Shown: positions 43,008 through 52,287, counted from the stretch's first letter. The stretch: 64,000 bases of DNA from Pedobacter sp. Leaf216 (GCF_001421515.1 NZ_LMKM01000023.1:533209-597208), one strand, 5' to 3'. Numbers and translations are program-made. Notes: generated from the sequence alone by a model not told the origin.

Positions 43008-44096
43008 ATGAGTCGTATTATCGAAAAAGAGCATCAAAAAAAACGCAGCATCCTGGAATGGATTGCCAGCAAAAAACTTCACATCATCATTTGGATCATC
43101 TTTATTTTTTACGAATCCATCATTGTTGGTTTAATAAATGGAAAATTTGGTCAGCTTGCTTCCTATATCCTTTATTATTCGCTCAATATTATTACTTTTT
43201 ATGTACATGCACATGTTGTGCTTTCAATAGGTTTACAAAAGCCAAAGCAAACGGCCTGGAAACTTCCTTTGCTCCTTGTTTTGGAAATTATAGGATATTT
43301 AATTTTAACCATCATCCTTGATTATACCATTATCCACCACACTAATTACACCGGAACAAGAAAGATTACCCTTGATTTACAGTATTTTACACCATCGCTT
43401 TACCGCTGTATTTACTTCATGTGCTTTTCTACAGGTTATTATTTTTTAATGCGATACATCAACGAAAGAAAAAAAACCGAAGAATTAGAAAAACAGCGCT
43501 TAAACAACCTGATACAAATTGCCAGATCGGAAAATGCGTTTTTAAAAGCACAGATCCAGCCTCATTTACTGTTTAATACGTTAGATTTTATCTATCAAAA
43601 CGCAAGAGAATCTTCTCCAACGGCTGCAGAAGCCATCCATTCACTTTCCGAAATGATGCGTTATTCTGTAGACAGCAACAAAGACAGGGAATTTATTTTA
43701 TTGGATGAGGAAATTAATCAGGTAGAAAATTTAATCAATCTACACCAGCTCCGCAAAGATCATGGTGTACAGCTTCGATTTTGGTATGAGAATGAAATCC
43801 GCGGTATAAAAATTATCCCTATGGTACTGATTACCTTGGTTGAGAATATGTTTAAACATGGCGAGTTGCTTAAAGAATCGCACCCGGCAGAAATTTCATT
43901 GAAAGTAGATCAGGGAGAACTGATTATAGAAACAGCTAACCTTATTAAAACCTTAAAAAATACTTCAGGTTTAAATGCAGGGATGGAAAATATCAGAAAA
44001 CGTTTAGAATACACCTATGGAAGCAATGCAACGTTTAAATATTTTAGTAATACGGAGCATTACTTTAAAGTTTTATTAACAATTAAGCTCTCATAA
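43008..44096 (+). CDS. LytS-type membrane sensor histidine kinase
   Basis: 362 residues. Four predicted membrane helices (about 26-44, 48-68, 86-107, 130-150), no large external domain, then the His_kinase domain with phospho-acceptor His186 in AQIQPHLLFNTLDF, followed by an ATPase N-box (TLVENMFKHGE) and NIRKRLEYTYG. It lies between two LytTR regulators and may serve both. The signal is unknown. Confidence 0.93.
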   Translation: MSRIIEKEHQKKRSILEWIASKKLHIIIWIIFIFYESIIVGLINGKFGQLASYILYYSLNIITFYVHAHVVLSIGLQKPKQTAWKLPLLLVLEIIGYLILTIILDYTIIHHTNYTGTRKITLDLQYFTPSLYRCIYFMCFSTGYYFLMRYINERKKTEELEKQRLNNLIQIARSENAFLKAQIQPHLLFNTLDFIYQNARESSPTAAEAIHSLSEMMRYSVDSNKDREFILLDEEINQVENLINLHQLRKDHGVQLRFWYENEIRGIKIIPMVLITLVENMFKHGELLKESHPAEISLKVDQGELIIETANLIKTLKNTSGLNAGMENIRKRLEYTYGSNATFKYFSNTEHYFKVLLTIKLS

Positions 44097-44259
44097 AACA
44101 AATAATTTTAACATCTTTCTTTCAAAATATTAAATTCTTCATCGAATTTTAAATAAAAAGATAATTTTCCTTGCCGAAAATACAAAAATCCGTTTCGAAC
44201 TTGTTTTTTTTTCTTTTTATAGGCCGAAATAGTAATTTGCATTAACTAAACCTATAAAA

Positions 44260-45018
44260 ATGTCAATAAGTTGCATCGCTATCGATGATGATCCGCATGC
44301 GCTGGAAAGTTTAATCGCATATATGGATAAGTTGCCAGACTTAAAACTTGTTCAATTTTTTACCGAACCGCTCCAGGCATTAGCTGAAATATCTGTTTCC
44401 AACCCTGTCGACATCATTTTTATGGATGTAGAGATGCCATCAATCTCAGGTATCGAACTTGCCGGTTTATTGAGACAAAAAACAAAACACCTGGTTTTTA
44501 CCACAGCACACCCCCGGTATGCCATTGATGCCTTTAAGGTTGATGCTGATGCTTACCTGCTTAAACCATATTCTATATTACATTTTGCTAAAACGATAAA
44601 CAATTTATATCCTACAGGAAAAAATACACCAAATCTTTTTTCAGTTTTTGATGAACATTTCTTTTATATCCCTTTACAGGAAGAAAACGGCGATTTAGTA
44701 AGGATAGACTTAAATGAATTAATTGCTGTTGAGGATTTTGAAGTGGATATTAAATTTAAAACGACCAAAAATACCTTTTTAAGTTCTAAATCGAATTTTA
44801 TTAAACTGCTTAACATGTTTAAAAAGCATGAAGCATTTATTCAAATCAGCGATAATGTGATCATTTCCAAACAACACATAAAAAGTGTTTTAGGAGATAA
44901 CATTTTACTTTCCTGCGAAACCGCTTATACGGTTTCTGAGGCTTATAAAGAGCGTTTTGAAATCTTTATTAAAAATAATCTGCTAACCGACAGGCCCAAA
45001 CCCGGGGCTATACAATAA
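44260..45018 (+). CDS. LytTR-family response regulator, second paralogue
   Basis: 252 residues. Receiver with Asp56 (IFMDVEMPSISGIEL), Lys in YLLKPYS, and a C-terminal LytTR-like domain (about 150-245) with NELIAVEDFEVDIKFKT and EAFIQISDNVIISKQHI. It is clearly related to the regulator at 42174 (both have acidic ends and similar spacing), but its DNA-binding half is diverged, suggesting different targets or duties. Confidence 0.92.
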   Translation: MSISCIAIDDDPHALESLIAYMDKLPDLKLVQFFTEPLQALAEISVSNPVDIIFMDVEMPSISGIELAGLLRQKTKHLVFTTAHPRYAIDAFKVDADAYLLKPYSILHFAKTINNLYPTGKNTPNLFSVFDEHFFYIPLQEENGDLVRIDLNELIAVEDFEVDIKFKTTKNTFLSSKSNFIKLLNMFKKHEAFIQISDNVIISKQHIKSVLGDNILLSCETAYTVSEAYKERFEIFIKNNLLTDRPKPGAIQ

Positions 45019-45130
45019 ACGAATTTACCATCCAACACCTACGGTTTTAGGCTTTTTTATCTCCTTTAAAACATTAACGTTAATTTTTTGTATTAGGATA
45101 GTCTATTTTATTACTAAATGATTATCCGTT

Positions 45131-45493
45131 TTGAAAAGAGTGTTGGTTGTAGATGATGATCCCGATGTATTAGAGGTTTTTCAAGAAGTGCTGGAAACTG
45201 AAAATTATAAAGTTTTCCCTTTATTATCACCGAGATACATATTTAAAACCATTAAAGATTTTAATCCTGATCTGATTATTCTAGATATTATGTTGAATGG
45301 AATGGATGGACGTGCTGTTTTTAAAGAGTTGAGGCTAAATCCTGATACAGAAAATATACCTGTTATTTTAGCTTCAGCCAGATATGATGAAAACTATATC
45401 ACCTCCCAAAAGTACCATCCCAATGATTACCTGGAAAAACCATTTAACATGGTCGATTTATTAAATAAAGTAAATGCTTTAACAGAAAATTAA
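45131..45493 (+). CDS. single-domain response regulator
   Basis: 120 residues, CheY-like, starting at TTG 45131 (no in-frame ATG precedes VLVVDDDP). Asp8-Asp9-Asp10, phospho-acceptor Asp52 (IILDIMLNGMDG) and Lys in YLEKPFN are present. There is no output domain, so it would act by protein contact or phosphotransfer. Upstream of the beta-barrel gene by 10 bases, probably one unit. Confidence 0.9.
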   Translation: MKRVLVVDDDPDVLEVFQEVLETENYKVFPLLSPRYIFKTIKDFNPDLIILDIMLNGMDGRAVFKELRLNPDTENIPVILASARYDENYITSQKYHPNDYLEKPFNMVDLLNKVNALTEN

Positions 45494-45503
45494 AATATCA
45501 GAT

Positions 45504-46133
45504 ATGAAATTAAAATTACTAACACCAATTGTATTACTGTACGCAGCAATATCATTCAAAGCAAATGCACAAGGCAGACCAGATAAACTTTACTCAATGA
45601 GTGGAATTGGATTTGCATTCCCTGTAGGTGAAACTTCAGATTACTTTAAGCCAAAATTTTCTACTTCTTTAGGTTTAAACCTGGGTTTAGGCGATGGTGG
45701 TTTATTTTTATACCCTAAAGTTAGCTTGCATGCCTTTACCTTTAACCAAATTACGCCAGATGAAGGTTACACCTACACCCTTCAAAAAGGACGGGCTACC
45801 ACTTACTTATTAAATGTTGCATTGGGCTATCGTAAAATTGTAAACAAATGGGCCTTTTATGGTTTTGCAGGTGCAGGAGGCGGATTTATCCTTACTCCAC
45901 AAGCTGCCGTAAACAGTACAACTTTACAGGTTACTCAAGATAATAAATCAAACAGTTTAGGCATTGCCGAAGGCGGCGGAGGTATAGAGTATAATATTGG
46001 AGGTGCCAACTTATTTGTGGAAGCCAGCTACATGTACGGTTTCAGCAAAATCCAGAACAGGGCTTTCAATACCGTTCCAATCAATATCGGAATTAAACCT
46101 AACCTGAGTAAACTTTTAAATAAACTTAAATAA
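45504..46133 (+). CDS. outer membrane beta-barrel protein
   Basis: 209 residues with a signal peptide (about 1-22, KANAQ). Regular alternating strands rich in Gly, Tyr and Phe (GIGFAFPVGETSDYFK, LGLNLGLGDGGLFLYPKV, WAFYGFAGAGGGFIL) fit an eight-stranded small barrel. Function unknown. It directly follows the receiver-only regulator. Confidence 0.85.
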   Translation: MKLKLLTPIVLLYAAISFKANAQGRPDKLYSMSGIGFAFPVGETSDYFKPKFSTSLGLNLGLGDGGLFLYPKVSLHAFTFNQITPDEGYTYTLQKGRATTYLLNVALGYRKIVNKWAFYGFAGAGGGFILTPQAAVNSTTLQVTQDNKSNSLGIAEGGGGIEYNIGGANLFVEASYMYGFSKIQNRAFNTVPINIGIKPNLSKLLNKLK

Positions 46134-46154
46134 TATTTGCATACAAAATGCGCG

Positions 46155-46187
46155 AGCGGTTACGTTAAATATGTAATCGCTTTTTTT
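46155..46187 (+). terminator. terminator after the beta-barrel gene
   Basis: AGCGGTTAC (46155-46163) pairs with GTAATCGCT (46173-46181) with one G-T pair, followed by a run of seven T. Confidence 0.8.
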
Positions 46188-46234
46188 GTGCTAAAGAAAT
46201 AATCAAAATTATTTTTATACTAATTATTTTAGCA

Positions 46235-46242
46235 TAGATTTG
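46235..46242 (+). promoter_or_regulatory. TAnnTTTG element of the exonuclease gene
   Basis: TAGATTTG 17 bases upstream of the ATG at 46260; the -33 region is T-rich only. Confidence 0.45.
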
Positions 46243-46259
46243 TATTTCAAATTGATTTA

Positions 46260-47633
46260 ATGTTATACGCAGTTGTAGATATAGAAACCACTGGTGGTCA
46301 TGCCTCAGCAAATGGCATTACCGAAGTTGCCATTAATATTCACGATGGCAATCAAATCGTAGAATCATTTACTACACTAATTAATCCAAGGCAATCTATC
46401 CCTCCGTATATCACAGCACTTACAGGCATTGATGACGACATGCTTAAAGATGCACCTGTATTTGAAGATGTGGCATTACAGATTTACCAACTATTAAGCG
46501 ATAAGGTATTTGTAGCACACAATGTTAATTTTGATTATTCTTTTTTAAAACACCACTTGGCTGCTTCAGGATTTGATTTACAATGCAGAAAACTTTGCAC
46601 GGTAAGGTTGAGCAGAAAATTAATTCCTGGCAAAACATCTTACAGCTTAGGTAAATTGTGTACCGCGCTCCAAATACCGATACAAAACCGGCACCGTGCA
46701 GCGGGCGATGCGGATGCAACAAGTATTCTTTTCAACTTATTATTGGATAACGACCTGGATGGTGTAATTGCCGAAATGCTAAAGAAAACCTCAAAAGAGC
46801 AGGTTTTACCGCCGCATTTGGATAAAGCCTGCATTTTAAGATTGCCAAACCAACCCGGTGTATACTATTTTAAAGATAGTAAAGGTAAAATCATATATGT
46901 GGGCAAAGCAAAAAACCTTAAAAAACGAGTTACAAGTCATTTTACAGGAAACACTCCAAATAGGCAACGTCAAGACTTTTTACGCACAATACATCATGTA
47001 GATTTTGTGATTTGCGGTACCGAACTGATGGCTTTAATTTTGGAGGCCAACGAGATTAAACGTTTGTGGCCCGAAAATAACCGCGCCATGAAACGTTATG
47101 AACATAAATATGATTTATACGTTTTTGAAGACCAAAACGGCTATTTACGCCTGGCCATTGATAAACATAAAAAGAATAACAATGCCCTGCAAAGTTTTAA
47201 CAGTTTACTGGAAGGCTATAATTTTTTAAATCAACTGGTTGATAAATACCAGCTTTGCGCCAAACTTTGCTATCTCCAAAAAACCGCAACCAAATGTTAC
47301 GCCCATGAAAACGGACAATGTTTCGGTGCCTGCAGCGGGATAGAAACGGTAGCTGTTTACAATAAAAAGTTAAATGCAGCACTTCAGGATATTCAACAAC
47401 AACAACCCAGCTTTGCATTGGTTGATGATGGCAGAAAAGATGAAGAATTTAGCTGTTTACTTGTAGAAAATGGTAAATTTTACGGAATGGGGTACTTTAC
47501 TGATAAAAATTACCTTTCCGATGGCCTTGCTCCTGTTAAAAATGATTTGGCAACCTATCAATCTAACAGTTATATTTTGAATTTGATCTTAAATCATGCG
47601 GAGCAACACCCACAGAAATTGTATAAACTGTAA
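46260..47633 (+). CDS. DnaQ-like exonuclease fused to a UvrC-type GIY-YIG domain
   Basis: 457 residues. Residues 1-165 are a DEDDh exonuclease (Asp7, Glu9, Asp92, His145, Asp150). Residues 195-275 are a GIY-YIG nuclease domain as in UvrC/Cho (PGVYYFKDSKGKIIYVGKAK). The final part contains CYLQKTATKCYAHENGQCFG. Such fusions occur in several phyla and are thought to act in DNA repair. YjbR/MmcQ gene follows 17 bases downstream. Confidence 0.92.
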   Translation: MLYAVVDIETTGGHASANGITEVAINIHDGNQIVESFTTLINPRQSIPPYITALTGIDDDMLKDAPVFEDVALQIYQLLSDKVFVAHNVNFDYSFLKHHLAASGFDLQCRKLCTVRLSRKLIPGKTSYSLGKLCTALQIPIQNRHRAAGDADATSILFNLLLDNDLDGVIAEMLKKTSKEQVLPPHLDKACILRLPNQPGVYYFKDSKGKIIYVGKAKNLKKRVTSHFTGNTPNRQRQDFLRTIHHVDFVICGTELMALILEANEIKRLWPENNRAMKRYEHKYDLYVFEDQNGYLRLAIDKHKKNNNALQSFNSLLEGYNFLNQLVDKYQLCAKLCYLQKTATKCYAHENGQCFGACSGIETVAVYNKKLNAALQDIQQQQPSFALVDDGRKDEEFSCLLVENGKFYGMGYFTDKNYLSDGLAPVKNDLATYQSNSYILNLILNHAEQHPQKLYKL

Positions 47634-47650
47634 ACTACTTATCCAACAAA

Positions 47651-47992
47651 ATGGAAGCACAAACTTTTATAAGCCATTGTCTATCTTTTGAAGAAGTGAT
47701 TGAAGTGCCGCATTTTGAAAAACGATCTTTCCAGATAAATAAAAAAATCTTTGCCACATTAGATGTTAAGCAAAATAAAGCCACATTTAAATTATCGGCA
47801 ATCGATCAATCGGTTTTTTATGATTTTAATCCAATCAGCATACAGCGAGCTACGGGTGCCTGGGGCAAACAAGGATGGACCATTTTTAATCTAACAGAGC
47901 TTAAAGATGAAATGATTATAGATGCGCTCACCCTTTCATACTGCAACGTTGCACCAAAAAAGCTTTCTGAGAAATATAAAAATCAAATATAA
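47651..47992 (+). CDS. MmcQ/YjbR family protein
   Basis: 113 residues, the family's usual size. EVPHFEKRSFQINKKIFATL and GWTIFNLTEL match the CyaY-like YjbR fold, thought to be DNA-binding; its role is unknown. Lies 17 bases after the nuclease gene and may be co-transcribed with it. Confidence 0.9.
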   Translation: MEAQTFISHCLSFEEVIEVPHFEKRSFQINKKIFATLDVKQNKATFKLSAIDQSVFYDFNPISIQRATGAWGKQGWTIFNLTELKDEMIIDALTLSYCNVAPKKLSEKYKNQI

Positions 47993-48267
47993 TTCTTAAC
48001 CTCGTGAGCTGAAATGCACTTAAATGCCTTACATGGTAAAATATCGGGATAGCTTTACTTACCAGAAGTGATAAAAAATAATCTAATAACACGATGCATT
48101 ATATAACGCAACATTACCATAATGCTTTAACTATTTAAAGAATAGGAGAAAAATAAGCTAATCAAAATAACTTAGATTGTCTCAAACAGCCCTGTAAATT
48201 TTCTTTTTTGGCAAGTACAACTCTCCCATCGCTTTGCTATCTTTACCTATAACAAATATAAAACCTT

Positions 48268-48684
48268 ATGACAAAATCACTTTGGATCAATCTTCCAGTA
48301 AAGAACATCAGTAAATCAAAAGAATTTTTTACACAATTGGGCTTTACGCTTAACCTGCAGTACGGTGTACGCGATGATTCGGCCTGTTTTTTAGTTGGTG
48401 AAAGCAATTTAGCCATCATGCTTTTTGAAGAATCTTTATACGAAGGTTTTGCCGGAACTGGCATTGCTGATCAACGCGACGGTGCAGAAGTTTTATTCTC
48501 TTTTGATGCCGAAAGTCCGGAAGAGGTGGATGAGCTTGCCAAGAAAGTAGTTGCTGCCGGTGGTACGCTATACGGCGAACCAGGTTACAAAGATGGATGG
48601 ATGTATGGCTGTGGCTTTATTGATCTGGATGGACAGAGATGGAGCATTTTGTATATGGACATGACTAAAATGCCATTAGGCTAA
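48268..48684 (+). CDS. VOC-family (glyoxalase-like) protein
   Basis: 138 residues, one vicinal-oxygen-chelate module: SLWINLPVKNISKSKEFFTQ, AIMLFEESLYEGFAG and GYKDGWMYGCGFIDLDGQRW. Such proteins bind a divalent metal or act as resistance or lyase enzymes; the reaction is not evident. TATCTTTA about 22 bases upstream of the ATG may be the promoter. Confidence 0.92.
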   Translation: MTKSLWINLPVKNISKSKEFFTQLGFTLNLQYGVRDDSACFLVGESNLAIMLFEESLYEGFAGTGIADQRDGAEVLFSFDAESPEEVDELAKKVVAAGGTLYGEPGYKDGWMYGCGFIDLDGQRWSILYMDMTKMPLG

Positions 48685-48706
48685 AATAATGAGTTGAGTG
48701 GTTTAT

Positions 48707-48850
48707 TTAACCACACATTAAATGGATGGACTCAGATAAAGATCCGTGTTTATCTGTGTGCATCTGTGGTTATTAATAAAGCCTAATTATAGTTTAACCA
48801 CAGATTAAAGGGATGGACACAGATAAAGATCCGTGTTTATCTGTGGGAAA
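48707..48850. repeat. two tandem copies of the CCACAGATT repeat
   Basis: Copy 1 (48707-48773) runs from TTTAACCACACATTAAATGG to GTGCATCTGTGGTTATT; copy 2 (48793-48850) from TTTAACCACAGATTAAAGGG to TTTATCTGTGGGAAAAA. Both hold AGATAAAGATCCGTGTTTAT. A third copy is at 49295-49360 and a related element at 16450-16565. Confidence 0.75.
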
Positions 48851-48891
48851 AAATGCTTTTTTGTTACCTCAGCGTAATCTAAGGACAAACC

Positions 48892-49285
48892 TATCGGTTG
48901 GTGCCGCACCGACCGAAAAGTTGTTCAGCCTCCGCATTGGGATTACTTCGTACCTCGCAATAACGACCGCTTTATAATATTGGTCGGTAAAACATCGACC
49001 AGTAGAGCAAAGTATACGCTAGTAGCGATCGTTGTAAGATTGCTTCGTCGGCTGAAAAAGCCTTCTCGCAATGACGATAATTTAAACTTATCGGTTGGTG
49101 TCTCACCGACCGAAACTTTGTTCAGCCTCCCAATTGAGATTACTTTGTACCTCGCATTAACGACCGCTTTATAATATTGGTCGGTAAAACATCGACCAGT
49201 AGAGCAAAGTATACGCTAATAGCGATCGTTGTAAGATTGCTTCGTCGGCTGAAAAAGCCTTTTCGCAATGACGATAATCTGAGGA
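48892..49285. repeat. 197-bp tandem repeat, two units
   Basis: Units start at 48892 and 49089 with TATCGGTTGGTG and end near 49088 and 49285 with CAATGACGATAA. They are nearly identical and hold inverted motifs (TTGGTCGGTAAAACATCGAC) and the GCTTCGTCGGCTGAAAAAGC arm shared with 36000-36125. No real gene is present. Confidence 0.8.
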
Positions 49286-49294
49286 AATTAATCC

Positions 49295-49360
49295 TTTTAA
49301 TTGAAAAGGATGCACACAGGATTAAAAATCCGTGTTTATCTGTGTGCATCTGTGGTTAAA
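49295..49360. repeat. third copy of the CCACAGATT repeat
   Basis: Contains GGATGCACACAGGATTAAAA then ATCCGTGTTTATCTGTGTGC and ATCTGTGGTTAAAA. Lies between the 197-bp tandem array and the end of bioA. Confidence 0.65.
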
Positions 49361-49440
49361 ATGATTTATTAAGAACCTAAATAGCGTCTTGTTAAAACCA
49401 CACCCTTAATATTCAGTTTGAAAGCCTGTTTATTAACAAA

Positions 49441-50742
49441 TTAAACTTCATCCAAAGCTGTTTTTATAGCTTCGTATATATAATCCAAATCTTCATCACT
49501 GATCACATATGGAGGAAGAATATAAATAATATTGCCAAGTGGCCTCAGTATAATTCCTTTGTCTAAGAAATAAGAATACAGTAAATTACGGAGGTTACTT
49601 AAATATGAGGTTTCATTTCCTGTTTCCCACTCAATTGCGATGATCGTTCCAGTTTGCCTAACAGCTTTAACTTTTACATGTGATTCAATTTCTTGGAGAA
49701 AAACAGCATGTTTGGCTTCTACACGTTTGATATTTTCGAGGGTTTCGCTTTTTAATAAAATATCCAAACTCGCTAAAGATGCAACGCAAGCAATTGGGTT
49801 GGCTGTAAATGAATGGCCATGATAAAGTGTTTTCAGTTTGTCGTCACTTAAAAAAGCTTCAAAAATTTCATTTGTGCAGGTGGTTACGCCTAAAGGCATG
49901 GTTCCGCCGGTTAAACCTTTGCTTAAACAGATGATATCGGGTTTATGATCTAACTTATCGCAGGCAAAATAAGTTCCGGTCCGCCCGAAACCTGTCATTA
50001 CTTCATCGGCGATCGCCAGAATTTCTGCTTTTTTGCAAGCGGCCAAAAGCTGATCTAAATACTTGGCTTCATACATCAACATACCACCAGAACCTAAAAT
50101 AAGCGGCTCGAAAATGAAACAAGCAGTATCTGTTAAATTTGAGATATACGATGTCAGCGCTGAGATGTTATCCTCGTTCGGAAGATCAATAAATTCTACA
50201 TCAAATAACAAGCTATTAAAAGCATCAGTAAAAATACTCCGCCCACTAACCGACATTGCCCCGAAAGTATCGCCATGATAGGCATTTTTAAATGCCAGTA
50301 TTTTAGTTTTTGGTTTCCCTTTGTTATCCCAATATTGCAAACACATTTTTAGGGCTACCTCTACTGCGGTAGAACCATTATCGGTATAAAAAACCTTTTC
50401 CTGCTTTCCCGGTAAAATAGGTAAAAGCCTTTCGGCCAATAATACAGCAGGTTCGTGCGTAAAACCAGCAAAAATAACATGTTCTAATACATTGAGCTGT
50501 TCAGCAACTTTTTGAGCAATATAAGGATGAGAGTGACCATGTATATTTACCCACCATGATGAAACCGCATCGATATATTTTTTTCCGTTTTCATCAAAAA
50601 CATAAACACCTTCTCCCCTAACAATCGGGATATGCGGCAATGCATTTTTCATTTGGGTATATGGATGCCAGATTACTTTTTGATCGCGATCAGTTAAATT
50701 AGGTTGAGCGTTTGCAGTTTGCAGTTCGGAGGTATCTGACAT
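49441..50742 (-). CDS. bioA: adenosylmethionine-8-amino-7-oxononanoate aminotransferase
   Basis: 433 residues. PLP-dependent transaminase giving 7,8-diaminononanoate in biotin synthesis, with SAM as amino donor. Signatures are IWHPYTQMKN, SSWWVNIHGHSHP, FTHEPAVLLAERLL, YHGDTFGAMSVSG and the PLP lysine near residue 275 in CLSKGLTGG. Full length. Last gene of a CDF-NUDIX-bioA unit (7-base gap from the NUDIX gene). No other biotin gene is nearby. Confidence 0.96.
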   Translation of the reverse strand: MSDTSELQTANAQPNLTDRDQKVIWHPYTQMKNALPHIPIVRGEGVYVFDENGKKYIDAVSSWWVNIHGHSHPYIAQKVAEQLNVLEHVIFAGFTHEPAVLLAERLLPILPGKQEKVFYTDNGSTAVEVALKMCLQYWDNKGKPKTKILAFKNAYHGDTFGAMSVSGRSIFTDAFNSLLFDVEFIDLPNEDNISALTSYISNLTDTACFIFEPLILGSGGMLMYEAKYLDQLLAACKKAEILAIADEVMTGFGRTGTYFACDKLDHKPDIICLSKGLTGGTMPLGVTTCTNEIFEAFLSDDKLKTLYHGHSFTANPIACVASLASLDILLKSETLENIKRVEAKHAVFLQEIESHVKVKAVRQTGTIIAIEWETGNETSYLSNLRNLLYSYFLDKGIILRPLGNIIYILPPYVISDEDLDYIYEAIKTALDEV

Positions 50743-50748
50743 AAATAA

Positions 50749-51201
50749 TTATAATTTGACTTTATATTGTTCTTTTAAAAGTTGAGCCACGGTTTTATCG
50801 GTTTTGAAAGTGATGTCTTCGATATTTAAATCCTGAATTTTCACCCACCTAAAAGCCTGCAGAATTTCGCCCTCGCCATCAAAATCATAAATAACATCTT
50901 TAAATGCCAGCTGTAAAGGTGCTTTTTCTTTCACTAAATAATATACACTAATTACCTGACTATCATTAAATGAAGATTTTTCGTAGAAATCCGTTGTATA
51001 AAAATGAGATAACACCTCAATTTCTGCATCACATTCTTCTACAAATTCACGCTTTAATCCATCAATTAATCCTTCACCAAGTTCTAAACCCCCGCCCGGA
51101 AATTTACTGAAACGGAATCCGTATTCTTCTTCGTCGCTAATCAAAACCTCATCATCGGTATTAATTAACAAACCATAAACCCTTACATTAAAGTAGCTCA
51201 T
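50749..51201 (-). CDS. NUDIX hydrolase
   Basis: 150 residues. The Nudix box GGGLELGEGLIDGLKREFVE then ECDAEI matches GX5EX7REUXEEXGU. Preceded by YGLLINTDDEVLISDEEEYG. Probably a nucleotide or related diphosphate pyrophosphatase; substrate unknown. Overlaps the upstream CDF gene by 14 bases, so it is translationally coupled. Confidence 0.92.
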   Translation of the reverse strand: MSYFNVRVYGLLINTDDEVLISDEEEYGFRFSKFPGGGLELGEGLIDGLKREFVEECDAEIEVLSHFYTTDFYEKSSFNDSQVISVYYLVKEKAPLQLAFKDVIYDFDGEGEILQAFRWVKIQDLNIEDITFKTDKTVAQLLKEQYKVKL

Positions 51202-52174
51202 TTTCGAAATGTTTTTTATTTTTAATTACTATTTCTGGTGTCCACACAATTTCTTTTTTAAAAGCTTCAAACCTAACTGCACAGGCACTCATGTGGCAAT
51301 AATTGCAACACTCGGGCAAACATGGGTCAGCGTGAATGAAGAGTTCGGCCTTACGGAAACCATTCTTGTTGATCAGTTCATCAATTTGGGAAATCTCTTT
51401 ATGTACTTCGTTCAAATTGAAATAATAGGGTAAAGTTACATGGCAATCGATATGAAATTCAGGTCCGTATTGCTGAGTACGTAAATTATGTACATCAATC
51501 CAGGGATTATGCCTGTTTTTTTGCAATACTTCAACCACCTCCTCTACAAGTGTTAAATCGCTTTCATCCATCAAACCTCCCACAGAGCCACGGGTGAGTT
51601 TATAACCAGAATATACAATGTAAAAGCCCACTAAAACAGATAGTAAGCTATCTAGCCAAATAATATTTGTAAGTTGGATCAGAATTAACCCCGCAACAAT
51701 TGCTGCACTCGTGTAAGTATCTGTCAATAAATGCTTTCCATCGGCCTGCAGCGTAACAGAATGTTCATTTTTACCTACATTAATCAGATAAAGGCCAGCA
51801 ACAAGATTAATCAAGCCCGTAATGCCAATAATCAGCGTTCCAGTTAGTAGTTCGCTAACTGCATGTGGATAGATAATGTTGTATGAAGATTTAAAAATAA
51901 TAACCACACCAGCTATTAAAATCAGAATTCCTTCTACAAATGCAGAGAAAAACTCAACTTTTCCATGTCCATAAGGATGGTTTTCATCGCGTGGCTGTGT
52001 GCTTAAATAAATACTGTAAAAGGCAAAACTTCCTGCAATTACGTTTACAATACTTTCTGCTGCATCGGTCAATATCGCATTTGAACCTGTGATGAAGTAA
52101 GCAACAAATTTGGCCAGCATCAATACAACACTCAGCAACAGAGAAATGATTATGGCCTTCTTTTTTACCGACAC
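51188..52174 (-). CDS. cation diffusion facilitator family transporter
   Basis: 328 residues from a GTG start. Six membrane helices with the family metal sites in LTDAAESIVN and ADGKHLLTDTY. The cytoplasmic C-terminal domain contains HADPCLPECCNYCHMSACAV, a Cys cluster that may sense or bind metal. Exports divalent metal, probably Zn or similar. First gene of the unit with the NUDIX and bioA genes; divergent from the aminotransferase gene. Confidence 0.92.
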   Translation of the reverse strand: MSVKKKAIIISLLLSVVLMLAKFVAYFITGSNAILTDAAESIVNVIAGSFAFYSIYLSTQPRDENHPYGHGKVEFFSAFVEGILILIAGVVIIFKSSYNIIYPHAVSELLTGTLIIGITGLINLVAGLYLINVGKNEHSVTLQADGKHLLTDTYTSAAIVAGLILIQLTNIIWLDSLLSVLVGFYIVYSGYKLTRGSVGGLMDESDLTLVEEVVEVLQKNRHNPWIDVHNLRTQQYGPEFHIDCHVTLPYYFNLNEVHKEISQIDELINKNGFRKAELFIHADPCLPECCNYCHMSACAVRFEAFKKEIVWTPEIVIKNKKHFENELL

Positions 52175-52232
52175 AAGAGGATTTTTTTCAAAAATACGCT
52201 TATCGGATAAATTAAATGATAAAAACTATCTC

Positions 52233-52269
52233 TTTTTTAGTGCAGAATAATATTTGGTTTATATATTTG
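52233..52269 (+). promoter_or_regulatory. promoter of the class I aminotransferase
   Basis: TTTTTTAG (52233-52240), 21 bases, then TATATTTG (52262-52269), 18 bases before the ATG at 52288. Confidence 0.6.
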
Positions 52270-52287
52270 CGCTCAAAGTAATTAACC

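Noticed and set aside
48980-49359. Two similar ORFs of about 60 residues and their antisense counterpart
   Set aside because: They are 197 bases apart and arise from the tandem repeat; the peptides have no protein-like features.
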